Both the position numbers and the translations under genes were made by a program. From assembly GCF_009826895.1 (NCBI RefSeq), contig NZ_WUMV01000009.1, positions 1 through 64,000 of the forward strand: a DNA stretch of 64,000 nt. The letters run 5' to 3'. This document shows positions 25,590-35,091 of the stretch, piece after piece. The stretch's first letter is position 1, and each line of letters begins with the position of its first letter. Source of the DNA: Stappia sediminis. GTDB lineage: Bacteria > Pseudomonadota > Alphaproteobacteria > Rhizobiales > Stappiaceae. The notes beneath the pieces were generated by a model. It worked only from the letters and a program-made list of their open reading frames with translations, was not told the DNA's origin and searched no databases.

Positions 25590-26200
25590 CTACCAGAGCG
25601 TTTTTGCAGCGCGATCCGGCCATTTCTTATCGTAGGCCTCGCCGTCGAACAGGTTGTTCGTTGCCTCGACGAGAGAGTCACCGGGGGATGGCAGATCATC
25701 GGCCAGCGCAGGCTGGCCGGGGTTCCATAAATCTGCGCGGTCGATTGCCCGCGCGCACTGGAAGTAGACTTCATCTACAGTGAAGACGATGACAGTCCGT
25801 GGTGCCTTGCCCTTGATCGCGAAAGAATTGCAAAGCTCTCCACCGGCGGAAACTTTTGCGCGACCGTTGACTCGGATTGTATTTCCCGATCCCGGAACAA
25901 GGAACATCAACGACACGCGCGGATCGAGAATGATGTTCTTCAGGGAATCGCCACGGTTATTCCCCGCCGGTCCGGGAGCATCAGCGTCTACTCATCCGCA
26001 ATCCGGATAAATCCCGCTTGGTCGCCTCTCGGCGAGCAGTCGAGGCCATCCGGCCCGCGGGTGGCGAGCGCAACGAAGGGCGATGCCTCGATGAACCGGC
26101 GATAGAGCGGCGAGACGTGGTCAAGCACCTTCACTGTCGATGCCTCGGCAGGCGTGCCGTAAATCCCCTCAAGTTCTTCGATTGTCGTGATACCGCTCAT
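25590..26200 (-). pseudogene. FMN-dependent PPOX-type protein (MSMEG_1061-like), broken by nonsense and frameshift
   Basis: The first part, from ATG 26200, reads MSGITTIEELEGIYGTPAEA and continues through SPFVALATRGPDGLDCSPRG, matching pyridoxamine-5'-phosphate-oxidase-like flavoproteins. A TAG at 25988-25990 cuts it after RIADE. The same frame then goes on TLMLPDRRG, where a missing G in a short G-run shifts the frame; the other frame resumes NNRGDSLKNIILDPRVSLMF and continues through EVYFQCARAIDRADLWNPG to the stop at 25590. Thus two separate lesions interrupt an otherwise recognisable full-length gene, so it is a young pseudogene. It is convergent with the SLAC1-type gene and divergent from the DUF1194 gene. 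Confidence 0.8.
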
Positions 26201-26254
26201 GCCTTCGCCTCGTGCGTCAAAAATCAAAAGAAACCTATATTAAATCGGGAAGTT

Positions 26255-27073
26255 ATGATGAGCCTCGCATACAATAAAGCGTCCCCTCACCGGATTTTGT
26301 TCCATTCCCTGAAGGCAGGGGGTTGGAAGCATAAGAACGTTGTCCGCTTTTCCGGCTGTTTGAAACTGTTTGTTTCGCTCTTGTTTTCTCTCGCCACTTT
26401 CGTTTTTCCGCCGGCAGCATCGGCTCAGCAGGCTCGCGAAGTCGATCTTCAACTCGTGCTCGCGATAGATGCTTCGGCAAGTGTCGATCCGCAAGAGTAT
26501 CAGCTGCAACTTGATGGTATTGCAGCGGCTTTCCGAGATGATCGCGTACACGACGCCATATCTGCCGGCAAGAATGGCTCGATCGCTGTAGCGATCATCG
26601 TATGGGCCGAATCCGGCACACCGGGCGATGAATCAGCCTGGTATCTGGTGGATGGGGTCGTAAGCGCAAACGCATTCGCCAAGCGTATTTCCACATGGCC
26701 TCGCCAAGTCAACGGCGGTACGGGGATAGGCGCCGGGCTCGTTCAGGCCATGCGGATGTTCGATCGCAACGGATACTCAAGCGTGCGGCGAACAGTAGAT
26801 GTGTCCGGCGACGGGCGTGAAACGCCGCCGCGAGACTATGTCGTTCTCGTGGAAAATGCGCGCGGCATGGCGTTGTCGCGCGGCATCACGATCAATGGAC
26901 TTGCTATCGAGAACGAAGACGAGGATCTCTCGGCCTACTACCTGGAGAAGGTGGCGACCGGCCCGAAGAGCTTCGTCGTCCGGGCCGGCCGATATGAAGA
27001 TTTCGCTCAAGCCATGCTCCGCAAGCTCCTGCGGGAGATCGAAGACCTCCCTTTGAGCGCATCGCTGGAGTAA
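26255..27073 (+). CDS. DUF1194-family protein with a von Willebrand A fold
   Basis: A 272-residue exported protein. After a long N-terminal region with the hydrophobic stretch LFVSLLFSLATFVFPPAASA (39-57), the mature part has a VWA-like fold: MIDAS residues in D72-A-S-A-S76, NGGTGIGAGL in the middle and VDVSGDGRETPP later. DUF1194 proteins occur throughout alphaproteobacteria and probably mediate metal-dependent protein contacts in the periplasm; their role is not established. ATG 26255 has GGGAAG upstream; another ATG follows directly. The frame is open back to 26018, but that region lies over the neighbouring pseudogene. The gene ends 7 bases from the convergent ABC ATPase gene. Confidence 0.8.
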   Translation: MMSLAYNKASPHRILFHSLKAGGWKHKNVVRFSGCLKLFVSLLFSLATFVFPPAASAQQAREVDLQLVLAIDASASVDPQEYQLQLDGIAAAFRDDRVHDAISAGKNGSIAVAIIVWAESGTPGDESAWYLVDGVVSANAFAKRISTWPRQVNGGTGIGAGLVQAMRMFDRNGYSSVRRTVDVSGDGRETPPRDYVVLVENARGMALSRGITINGLAIENEDEDLSAYYLEKVATGPKSFVVRAGRYEDFAQAMLRKLLREIEDLPLSASLE

Positions 27074-27080
27074 AACCTGC

Positions 27081-29177
27081 TCAGGCCGCCTCAACCTTCT
27101 TTTTGATGACCGGCTCCATTTCCTGCATCTCGGAAGGATCGAGATGACAGAGAATTTCGTGGCCCTGCTTCCCGAATGCCCGGATCGGCGGCGCTTCCAC
27201 GTCGCATTTGCCCGGCATCATATACTGGCAGCGCGTTGAGAAAGGGCAGCCTTTCGGCGGGTTCGATGGCGAGGGAAGCTCGCCCTTGAGCACGATGTGT
27301 CGCTTCTCGATGCTTGTATCGGCGATCGGCACCGCAGCAAGCAATGCTTCCGTATACGGATGATAGGGAGGTGAAAAGATTTCCTCCGTGCTCCCCTGCT
27401 CCATGATCTGGCCGAGATACATCACCACGATCCGGTCGGCGAGATAGCGCACCACGGAAAGATCGTGGCTGATGAAGAGCAGCGTCGTCCGGTTCTCGCG
27501 CTGAATGTCCATCAGTAGGTCCGTCACCGCTGCCTGCACCGAAACGTCCAGTGCGGAGACCGGTTCATCGGCGATCACGACATCCGGATTACCCGCAAAT
27601 GCACGCGCGATGCCGACGCGCTGTTTCTGCCCGCCGGAAAGCTGGCGGGGCCGGCGTTTCGCGAAATCGCGGGGAAGCTTCACGATGTCGAGGAGCCGGT
27701 AGACGATTTCGTCCACCTCTTCCTTGGCCTTGGCGACACCGAACTTGCGGATAACGCGGGCGATCTGGCCACCCACGGTATGGGACGGGTTGAGCGTATC
27801 GAAAGGGTTCTGGAAGACCATCTGCAGGCGCGAAATCGTCTTCTCGTCCCGCTTGTCGACCGGCAGGTCGCCGAGCTCGACATTGCCGAGCTTCACATGT
27901 CCGGCCGTTGCATCCTCCAGTCCCATGAGGACCTTGGCGAAGGTCGACTTGCCGCAGCCGCTTTCGCCGACGATCGCAACCGTCTCGGCTTCACGGGCCG
28001 AGAAATTCAGCTTCTCGTTGGCCTTGACCGTCTTTTCCTCGCCTCCGAATATCAGAAAGCCTGACTCTTCAATAACATAATGCTTCGTCATGTCATCGAC
28101 GGATAGCACGACATCGCCGGATTCCACGGGTGGCTTCGCCTCCCCTTTCGGCAAGTCGCGCGCCCAGTCGATTTCCTGGAACCGCTCGCAGCGCACCCGG
28201 TGATCGTCGTCGCCCGGTACGGAGTGCATCGGCAATCGACCCGTATCGCATGTCCCTTGCCTGAAGAACGTACAGCGCGGGCCGAAATTGCAGCCCTTCG
28301 GCCGCTCATGTGGCAGAGGCAGCTGGCCGGGAATGGCGACGAGCGGATGCTCGTTCTTGTCCGCGCCGGGGAGCGGGATAGAACCGAAAAGTCCACGCGT
28401 ATAGGGGTGGCGCATTTCGTCGAAGACATCATGGATGTCACCGACCTCCACCGCCTCGCCGGAATACATCACCGTCAGCCTGTCGCAGGTCTCGAGAATG
28501 AGGCCAAGGTTGTGGGAGATGTAGATCATCGAGGTGCCGAATTCATCGGCGATATCCCGAATGAGCTCCACAATGCCCGCTTCCACCGTGACATCAAGCG
28601 CCGTCGTCGGTTCATCCAGAAGCAGGAGCTTCGGGTTCGACAGCAACGCCATGGCGATAACGACGCGCTGCTGCTGGCCACCGGAGATCTGATGCGGGAA
28701 GGATTTCATGATCCGCTCGGGATCGGGCAGCCGCACCTTGGCAAGCATGTCCGCGGATCGTTGCCACGCCTCGTTTTGCGACACGCCTTCATGGTAGATG
28801 GGCACTTCCGAAAGCTGTTCGCCAATGCGCATGGCTGGGTTCAGAGAGGCCATCGGTTCCTGATAGACCATTGCGATCTTGGAGCCGCGAAGTTTGCGCA
28901 ATTCTTCGGCACTCATCGTGCGCATATCGCGTCCTTCGAACAGAAGTTCGCCGCCGACGATAGCCCCGTTCTTGCCCATGTACTGCATGATGGCGAGCGC
29001 GACCGTGGACTTGCCGCAACCGCTTTCGCCAACGATGCCGTGGGATTCGCCGGGCATCAGTTTCAGGTTGAAATCCACCACCGCCGGGATCTCGCCCGCG
29101 CGGGTGTAGTAGGAGATCGAAAGGTTCCGGCACTCCAGAACCGGTGTCTGGTCGCTCATCTTTCTTGTCGTCTCCAT
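27081..29177 (-). CDS. Dipeptide/oligopeptide-type ABC transporter, fused double ATPase
   Basis: A 698-residue protein that joins the two ATPases (DppD-like and DppF-like) of a peptide/nickel-family importer. The first half has Walker A GESGCGKST (about 49-57), signature ISGGQQQRV and Walker B LLLLDEPTTALD; the second half repeats them as GESGCGKST, LSGGQKQRVGIARA and VIADEPVSALD. Each half ends in an oligopeptide-transporter C-terminal domain with a cysteine cluster (CNFGPRCTFFRQGTC and CPFSTRCQYMMPGKC). It powers uptake through the permeases encoded upstream and starts one base after the permease stop. ATG at 29159 is an alternative start. The substrate is probably a small amine or peptide, judged only from the divergent methyltransferase genes. 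Confidence 0.92.
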   Translation of the reverse strand: METTRKMSDQTPVLECRNLSISYYTRAGEIPAVVDFNLKLMPGESHGIVGESGCGKSTVALAIMQYMGKNGAIVGGELLFEGRDMRTMSAEELRKLRGSKIAMVYQEPMASLNPAMRIGEQLSEVPIYHEGVSQNEAWQRSADMLAKVRLPDPERIMKSFPHQISGGQQQRVVIAMALLSNPKLLLLDEPTTALDVTVEAGIVELIRDIADEFGTSMIYISHNLGLILETCDRLTVMYSGEAVEVGDIHDVFDEMRHPYTRGLFGSIPLPGADKNEHPLVAIPGQLPLPHERPKGCNFGPRCTFFRQGTCDTGRLPMHSVPGDDDHRVRCERFQEIDWARDLPKGEAKPPVESGDVVLSVDDMTKHYVIEESGFLIFGGEEKTVKANEKLNFSAREAETVAIVGESGCGKSTFAKVLMGLEDATAGHVKLGNVELGDLPVDKRDEKTISRLQMVFQNPFDTLNPSHTVGGQIARVIRKFGVAKAKEEVDEIVYRLLDIVKLPRDFAKRRPRQLSGGQKQRVGIARAFAGNPDVVIADEPVSALDVSVQAAVTDLLMDIQRENRTTLLFISHDLSVVRYLADRIVVMYLGQIMEQGSTEEIFSPPYHPYTEALLAAVPIADTSIEKRHIVLKGELPSPSNPPKGCPFSTRCQYMMPGKCDVEAPPIRAFGKQGHEILCHLDPSEMQEMEPVIKKKVEAA

Positions 29178-29178
29178 C

Positions 29179-30183
29179 TCAATCTCTCAGGCTCATTTCA
29201 CGCAGACCGTCGGCCATCAGGTTGAAACCGAGGATGAGCGTCGAAACGCTTAGTGCGGGAACGAGCAGCATGTAGGAAAACTTCCAAAGCATCGCCGTTT
29301 TCGCCGCTTCCCGGATCATCAGGCCCCAGTCGGGGTCGGGCGGCTGAAGGCCGAGGCCCAGGAACGTCAGCGTGGTGATCGCAACCGTCGTGTAACCGAG
29401 CCTGAGGCAGGCATCGACGATGATGGGCCCGCGCACGTTCGGCAACAGTTCGATGATCATGATGTAGAAGGGATGCTCGCCTCTCGTTTGGGCAGCATAG
29501 ACATAGTCCCGTGTCTTGATGTCGAGTGTGAGCCCCCTGACGATGCGCATGATTGCCGGCGCCGATGCGAAAGTCACGGCGACGACGATATTGAAGCCCG
29601 ACGGGCCGAGATAATTCAGGATGACGATGAAAAGCACCATCACCGGAAACGACAGCAGGACGTTGGCGAGAAACGAGATGATCTCATCCCACCAGCCCGA
29701 AAGATAACCGGCGATCAGGCCGAACAAGGTGCCGACGACATAGGCGACAAAGGTCGCCGTGACGCCCCACACGATGACCCGCTGACACCCCCAGATCATG
29801 CGCGAAAGCATGTCCCTGCCCTTGAAGTCCGTTCCGAGCCAGAAAAAGATGTCCCGCTTTTCGGAAAACGGCAGCGCGAAAGGTGCGATCGGCTTGTTGG
29901 GGTCGAGCAGCGGCAGATAAGGCGCGGACACCGCCATCAAAAGCCAGAAGAAAACAAGCGTAAGCCCGATGATTGCGGTAGTGCTTTCCCGAAAATTGTA
30001 GAAGGCGACGCCATAAAGCAGAATTGTTGCGGGAATTGCGGGTAGAAGGACGAACTGATTGGCGCCGAACATGACGTAAAAGGTGAGTGGTGCCCACATC
30101 AGCAAAAGAAGAACGATCGCCGGCTTCGGCGCGCTCAGCCGCTCTATCAGGGTCGGAGCGGCAACGGATTCGGATACAGCCAT
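29179..30183 (-). CDS. ABC transporter permease (DppC/OppC type)
   Basis: A 334-residue inner-membrane subunit of the peptide-family importer. It has an N-terminal hydrophobic pair (about 20-90) followed by a periplasmic loop with FWLGTDFKGRDMLSRMIWG (about 113-131), the typical start of the BPD transport domain, then four to five helices and the EAA-like coupling loop around AAQTRGEHPFYIMIIELLPN (about 229-248). It pairs with the second permease at 30200-31150 to form the channel. The gene is followed directly by the ATPase gene, and the upstream permease ends 16 bases before it, so all are one operon. Confidence 0.92.
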   Translation of the reverse strand: MAVSESVAAPTLIERLSAPKPAIVLLLLMWAPLTFYVMFGANQFVLLPAIPATILLYGVAFYNFRESTTAIIGLTLVFFWLLMAVSAPYLPLLDPNKPIAPFALPFSEKRDIFFWLGTDFKGRDMLSRMIWGCQRVIVWGVTATFVAYVVGTLFGLIAGYLSGWWDEIISFLANVLLSFPVMVLFIVILNYLGPSGFNIVVAVTFASAPAIMRIVRGLTLDIKTRDYVYAAQTRGEHPFYIMIIELLPNVRGPIIVDACLRLGYTTVAITTLTFLGLGLQPPDPDWGLMIREAAKTAMLWKFSYMLLVPALSVSTLILGFNLMADGLREMSLRD

Positions 30184-30199
30184 TGAGCCTAGCCCCTTC

Positions 30200-31150
30200 T
30201 CAGGCGAAACGGATGCGCGGGTTGAGGAACGTGTAACCGATGTCGGAAATCAGCTGCGACAGCACGGCGACGGCGACCGCCACCAATGTGCAGGCCTGAA
30301 CCACCTCGACATCGGGGAAGAGTGCCGCTTCGAGAAGCAGCTTTCCGAACCCGTCGTACTCGAAGAACACTTCCACCACGACCACGCCGGACAGCAGCCA
30401 GTTGAGCTGCAGGACGATAATGGTGAATGGCGCAATCAACGCGTTGCGCAGCGCATGCTTCATTATCACCCGCTTGTAGGGCAATCCCTTGAGGATAGCC
30501 GTGCGGATATACTGCGAGGTCATGACTTCCGCCATGGACGCGCGCGTCATGCGGGCAACATATCCGAAATCGTAAAGCACGAGCGTCAGCACGGGCAGGA
30601 TCAACTGGTCGAACTGGAAGCCACCGATCATCGCCGATTTGACCGGAAACCACTGCAGCCCCAGGGCAAAGATGACGGTCAGCAGGATCGCCGTTGCGAT
30701 TTCGGGTATGGAGGTGGTGAAGACGGAAAAGAAACTGATCGCCCTGTCCTGGAACGACCCCTCCTTCATGCCGGCAAGAACCCCGAGCAGAAGGGATATC
30801 GGGATCATCAGCGCGAAGACGAAGAAGGCAAGAATTCCGGTATTTGCCAGACGGTCGAGCAACAAGGGGGCAACCGGCGTCGCCTTCTCGTAGGAATATC
30901 CCAGATTGCCGGTCAGGATGTTGCCTATCCAGTTGGCGTAGCGCTGGTAGAAAGGTACATCGAGCCCTTTTTCAGCCAGCCATTGGTTGTAGCTTTCTTC
31001 CGACAACGCCGAAACGGCAAATCCGCCAAGCTCTTGAATTGCTAAGCGTTTCTTGAATTCTGGCGTGTCGAAAATTGCAAAAAGCAGAAGTGAGGCGACG
31101 ACCATGATCAGAAGCATCTGAACGAGGCGCCGCAAGACCAGTTTTGCCAT
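30200..31150 (-). CDS. ABC transporter permease (DppB/OppB type)
   Basis: A 316-residue inner-membrane permease. It starts with the family-typical KLVLRRLVQMLLIMVVASLL (about 3-22), has the periplasmic loop YQRYANWIGNILTGNLGYSY (about 69-88), and carries the coupling element SQYIRTAILKGLPYKRVIMK (about 211-230). Together with the DppC-type permease it forms the translocation pore for substrate delivered by the binding protein encoded 100 bases upstream. Length is normal and nothing is unusual apart from the somewhat long loop at 30-65. Confidence 0.92.
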   Translation of the reverse strand: MAKLVLRRLVQMLLIMVVASLLLFAIFDTPEFKKRLAIQELGGFAVSALSEESYNQWLAEKGLDVPFYQRYANWIGNILTGNLGYSYEKATPVAPLLLDRLANTGILAFFVFALMIPISLLLGVLAGMKEGSFQDRAISFFSVFTTSIPEIATAILLTVIFALGLQWFPVKSAMIGGFQFDQLILPVLTLVLYDFGYVARMTRASMAEVMTSQYIRTAILKGLPYKRVIMKHALRNALIAPFTIIVLQLNWLLSGVVVVEVFFEYDGFGKLLLEAALFPDVEVVQACTLVAVAVAVLSQLISDIGYTFLNPRIRFA

Positions 31151-31250
31151 ATCAGTGCACCGCTATCGCGTTTTTGGAGTTCTTGCCGGGCAATGCCCGG
31201 AATCGGTTGGGGCCGAAGATCGCTCTCCGGCCCCGAACTCTTTGCGATCG

Positions 31251-32945
31251 TCAGGCCTTCCAGACCTTGTTGAACTGATGGTACTGCGTCGGGTGCCCCG
31301 GATACCCATGCACGGATTTGGATGTGATGGTGTAGACCGGCCGATAAAGCGGCTGGATCATCACGGCATCGTCCTGCAGGATCTTTTCCACCTTTTCCAT
31401 AATGGCCGTGCGCTTTTCCACGTCGAGCGTGGATTCGGCCTCGTCCAGCGCTGCGTCGAACTCCGGATTGGCGTATTTCGTCTCGTTCCAGGGCACATCG
31501 CTCCTGTATCCGAGCGAAAGTACCATCGTGCCGAGCGGGCGGTGCGTCCAGGCTGTCGCGCCGAATGGCGTCTTGTCCCAGATCTCCCAGTATTTCGACG
31601 GTGGGATCACGTTGACGTTCAGCGTCACGCCGACATCCTTGAGCTGATCGCGCATGGCTTCCGCCACCGTCTGGTGCCAAGGACCATCCGTATTGCCGAC
31701 GTCGATCGTGATTTCCAGTCCGTCCGCAAAGCCAGCTTCGGCGAGGAGTGCCTTGGCACCCTCGACATCGCGTTCGAGCGGAGGCAGCTCGAAATACTCC
31801 GGATGGATCGGCGCGACGTGATGGTTTTCGCCAACATCGCCGCCTTCCGGATAAACGAGGTTCAGGATGCGCGAATTGTCCACCGCCTTGACCAGGGCCT
31901 GGCGCACGCGCTTGTCGTCGAACGGCTTCTGCGTGACCTGGAAACGGCAGCAGAGGGTTTGCGCGGTTCTCGCGGCGATGATGTTTCCTTCCACCGCCTT
32001 GGCGAGCTCCATCTGTTCGATGCCGAACTCGTAGATCGCGTCCACATCGCCGCCCGCGAATGCGGTCAGCTGGTTGTCCTCGTCGAAATTGTAGTAGTGG
32101 ATTTCGTCGAGGTAGACCTTGCCGCCCCAGTATTCGAACGGTTCTCCGTTGCTCGTTTCCTTGACCCGCTTCAGGATGCAGCGGTCGCCGACGACGTTTT
32201 CGGCGAGGGTAAATGCGCCCGTGCCGATCGGATTGTCGGAAAGCGGAGCCTTGAAGCTTCGGTGCACGATAGCCGTGGGATAGTTGTACATGTCTTCAGG
32301 GAAAGACAGCACCGGCTTGGCGAGATTAAAGCGGATCGTATGATCATCGACGACTTCGATCGCTCCGTCGCGAAGGACCTTCTTGCCGTCTTTTTCCTCA
32401 AGCATCGCGGCGATTGAAGACAAGCCGACATTAGAGGAACCAAGGTCCGGATTGGTCCAGCGCTCGAAGTTGAATTTCACGTCCTCGGTCGTGAAATCGT
32501 CGCCATTGTGCCACTTCACGCCCTTGCGAAGGTGGAATGTCCACGTCGTGAGATCTTCAGAAGCCTCCCAGCTTTCCGCCAGCATCGGCCGCGTCACGTT
32601 GTCGGGCGTGGTAAACGCCAGGTGCTCGAGGATGTGGCGTGTCTGGTTCGACATTTCGACCCACGAGTAGGTTGCCGGGTCTTCCATTTTCTGGACCTGC
32701 ATGGCGACCTTCAGGATGCCGCCTTCCTTGGCATCCGCATTATCGGGTGGGAACGGCAGGTTATTTGCGTCATCGGCGAACGCCGGTGCCGGCAATCCGG
32801 CCATGGCATAGGCCGCGGATGCGCCCACGCCCAACAGGGCGGCTATCCGCACGAATTCACGGCGGTTCATCCGCCCGCTTTCCATCAGGTCGCGCGCCTC
32901 GCCGACCTTCGGGTGCATGCGGTTGGATTTTTTGTCCTTCGTCAT
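31251..32945 (-). CDS. ABC transporter substrate-binding protein, family 5
   Basis: A 564-residue periplasmic binding protein of the peptide/nickel (SBP_bac_5) family. It has a twin-arginine signal, [20 protein letters not shown], preceded by a hydrophilic extension of 25 residues, so export by Tat is likely. The mature part contains [20 protein letters not shown] with [17 protein letters not shown], the hallmark family signature, and later [15 protein letters not shown]. The substrate is not determinable; the adjacent MttB and DMGDH-like genes point to a methylated amine or betaine. ATG 32945 has GGAGGG upstream; the frame opens further to 32993 without improving the signal. It heads the ABC operon and is divergent from the mttB-like gene across a 458-base regulatory region. 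Confidence 0.92.
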   Translation of the reverse strand: MTKDKKSNRMHPKVGEARDLMESGRMNRREFVRIAALLGVGASAAYAMAGLPAPAFADDANNLPFPPDNADAKEGGILKVAMQVQKMEDPATYSWVEMSNQTRHILEHLAFTTPDNVTRPMLAESWEASEDLTTWTFHLRKGVKWHNGDDFTTEDVKFNFERWTNPDLGSSNVGLSSIAAMLEEKDGKKVLRDGAIEVVDDHTIRFNLAKPVLSFPEDMYNYPTAIVHRSFKAPLSDNPIGTGAFTLAENVVGDRCILKRVKETSNGEPFEYWGGKVYLDEIHYYNFDEDNQLTAFAGGDVDAIYEFGIEQMELAKAVEGNIIAARTAQTLCCRFQVTQKPFDDKRVRQALVKAVDNSRILNLVYPEGGDVGENHHVAPIHPEYFELPPLERDVEGAKALLAEAGFADGLEITIDVGNTDGPWHQTVAEAMRDQLKDVGVTLNVNVIPPSKYWEIWDKTPFGATAWTHRPLGTMVLSLGYRSDVPWNETKYANPEFDAALDEAESTLDVEKRTAIMEKVEKILQDDAVMIQPLYRPVYTITSKSVHGYPGHPTQYHQFNKVWKA

Positions 32946-33130
32946 TGGTTTTACAACCCTCCACCTTTGTTTGACGCGCGGAAGCCCCGGCAAATTCTCC
33001 GGCTTATGTGCCGGTATTCGTCTGCCGGATTACAGGCAACCGCGCGGTTGTCTTTCCTTCGTTTACTGGCGATGCCGCCGCCTGCCTCCGGTCGCAAGGG
33101 TGGCTGGCGGATATCAGCATTTCGACAGCT

Positions 33131-33160
33131 CTGCCAAATTAACATGCAATTCTGCCAAAT
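33131..33160 (+). promoter_or_regulatory. Direct repeats CTGCCAAAT, two helical turns apart
   Basis: CTGCCAAAT occurs at 33131-33139 and again at 33152-33160, starts 21 bases apart, which places both on the same face of the helix. The second overlaps a dyad TGCC-N5-GGCA. This could be the binding site of the locus regulator for the ABC promoter. Confidence 0.4.
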
Positions 33161-33299
33161 GGGCAAAGCGTTTTGAATTATTTCACCAAACGCAGGGCCG
33201 TGATGTCGGACATGCGCAAATAGATGTCGCAATTCTGGCGTCGATGGATTGCCACCGCCGAGGCTACGATGGCCTCCGAATAACTGCGGTTTCAAGAGT

Positions 33300-33347
33300 T
33301 CGAATGCAGATATACATATGAAAATTCGCATTCGACTTGAATATACT
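33300..33347 (+). promoter_or_regulatory. Inverted repeat and promoter candidate before the methyltransferase gene
   Basis: Arms TCGAATGC (33300-33307) and GCATTCGA (33328-33335) are perfect inverted repeats 20 bases apart. TATACT at 33342-33347 could be the -10 element; the corresponding -35 position would lie between the arms. This suits an operator bound by a dimeric regulator. Confidence 0.45.
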
Positions 33348-33403
33348 CGCGTTTTCTTGGATCTTCAGAAAAACACTAAAATTACAATACGAAGGGTTCC
33401 CTC

Positions 33404-34993
33404 ATGGCAGACGTAAACGTGCCGAGTGCCGAGGGCGATAGCCCGTCCGCCACTCCCGTCGGACGTCGCGGACGCCGGGCGCGCAAGGGCCGCGAGAATA
33501 CCGCGAGATTGATCGAACAAAAGCCGTTTCGGACAAGGCGGAATACTTACCCCAAGGTCGATGCCGTTTCGGTGGACGAGCTGGAGATGATCCATGAGGC
33601 TTCGCTGAAAATTCTTGAGGAAATCGGCATCGACTTTCTCAACGAGGAGGCGAAGGCAATCCTGAAAGCCTCTGGAGCCGACGTCGATCCCTCCTCCGAC
33701 CGTGTCCGGCTGGACCGGGCGATCGTCATGGACGCGATCGGCAAGGCACCCTCGGAATTCACCATGCATGCGCGCAACCCGGAGAAAAACCTGCATTTCG
33801 GTGGTGATTCCGTCGTCTGGAGCGCGGTGGCGAGCGCACCGAACTGCGTCGATGCGGACAATGGCCGACGGCCGGGCAATCGCGAGGATTTCCGGAACCT
33901 TCTGAAACTGACGCAATATTTCAACATAATCGACCTGAATGGCGGCTATCCGGTCGAGCCTGTCGACATCCACCCGAGCGTGCGTCATCTCGACTGCCTG
34001 TCGGACACGGCCCGCATTACGGACAAGGTGTTCCACATCTACTCCCTGGGCAAGGAACGCAATCTCGACGGGATGGAAATCGGCCGGATCGTCAATGGCT
34101 TGAGCGAGGAGGAGTTCGCCCGGACGCCGGTTGTCCTTTCGATCATCAATTCCTCCTCCCCGCTCCGCCTCGATACGCCGATGCTCCAGGGCATCATCGA
34201 AATGTCGCGGCGCGGCCAGGTCATCGTGCTCACGCCCTTCACGCTCGCAGGTGCAATGGCCCCGGTGACGCTTGCGGGGGCTCTGGCACAGCAAAATGCG
34301 GAAGCGCTCGCCGGGCTTGCATTCGCGCAGATGGTGAATCCGGGAGCGCCCGTCGTCTATGGCGGCTTCACCTCCAATGTCGACATGAAGTCCGGGGCGC
34401 CTGCCTTCGGCACGCCGGAGTATATCAAGGCGGCACTCGTCGGCGGGCAGTTGGCGCGAAAATACCGCATACCCTACCGGTCATCCGCCGTTTGCGCCGC
34501 CAATACCGTCGATGCGCAGGCTGCATACGAAACGGTCTTTTCGCTTTGGGGTGCCATCAACGGCGGTGGAAATTACCTGAAGCACGCCGCCGGCTGGCTG
34601 GAAGGCGGGCTTTCGGCGGGTTTCGAGAAATTCATCATAGACGTAGACCTGCTTCAGATGGTCGATGAATATCTCCAGCCTATGGTGGTCGATGAGGCAA
34701 GTCTCGCGCTCGATGCGATCCGTGACGTTGGCCCCGGCGGCCACTTCTTCGGCACGGAGCATACGCAGGCACGCTACAAGGATGCCTTCTATTCGCCGAT
34801 CATTTCGGACTGGCGCAACTACGAAAGTTGGGCGGAAGCCGGCAGCCCGACAGCCTATGAAAAGGCGAACCGGCTTTACAAACAAGTGCTTGCAGAATTC
34901 GAGATGCCGCCACTCGATCCGGCGATCGATGAGGAACTGACCGCATTCGTGGAACGGCGCAAGGAAGAAGGCGGCGCGCCGACGGATTTCTGA
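33404..34993 (+). CDS. MttB-family (trimethylamine/betaine) methyltransferase homologue
   Basis: A 529-residue member of the MttB superfamily, which moves a methyl group from a quaternary or tertiary amine to a corrinoid protein. The gene has no in-frame TAG, so it is a non-pyrrolysine type, like the glycine-betaine enzyme MtgB and relatives in aerobic alphaproteobacteria. The start has a basic stretch (RRGRRARKGR, about 20-29), then the barrel begins EMIHEASLKILEEIGIDFLN. Conserved later blocks include NGGYPVEPVDIHPSVRHLD and VVYGGFTSNVDMKSGAPAFG. No corrinoid protein or reactivase is encoded nearby. The neighbour downstream is a DMGDH-type flavoprotein, and the divergent operon is an ABC importer, so demethylation of an imported methylated amine or betaine is the likely job. 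Confidence 0.88.
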   Translation: MADVNVPSAEGDSPSATPVGRRGRRARKGRENTARLIEQKPFRTRRNTYPKVDAVSVDELEMIHEASLKILEEIGIDFLNEEAKAILKASGADVDPSSDRVRLDRAIVMDAIGKAPSEFTMHARNPEKNLHFGGDSVVWSAVASAPNCVDADNGRRPGNREDFRNLLKLTQYFNIIDLNGGYPVEPVDIHPSVRHLDCLSDTARITDKVFHIYSLGKERNLDGMEIGRIVNGLSEEEFARTPVVLSIINSSSPLRLDTPMLQGIIEMSRRGQVIVLTPFTLAGAMAPVTLAGALAQQNAEALAGLAFAQMVNPGAPVVYGGFTSNVDMKSGAPAFGTPEYIKAALVGGQLARKYRIPYRSSAVCAANTVDAQAAYETVFSLWGAINGGGNYLKHAAGWLEGGLSAGFEKFIIDVDLLQMVDEYLQPMVVDEASLALDAIRDVGPGGHFFGTEHTQARYKDAFYSPIISDWRNYESWAEAGSPTAYEKANRLYKQVLAEFEMPPLDPAIDEELTAFVERRKEEGGAPTDF

Positions 34994-35091
34994 TCGCTGC
35001 CGCGCCCCGTGAAGTACGAATATCAATCAAGGCGGCCCCGGAAAATGCCAAAGACCGGCGGATACGCGACAGCCTCAGGTGGAGCCCGATC

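Larger units (their letters stand above)
32946..33403. other. Divergent regulatory region between the ABC operon and the methyltransferase gene
   Basis: No gene. It contains a pair of direct repeats (33131-33160) and a separate inverted repeat with a -10-like hexamer near the methyltransferase gene (33300-33347). Both promoters of the uptake and catabolism locus must lie here. Confidence 0.6.

Noticed and set aside
33404-34993. Pyrrolysine-containing MttB
   Set aside because: No in-frame TAG exists in the gene, so it belongs to the non-pyrrolysine branch.
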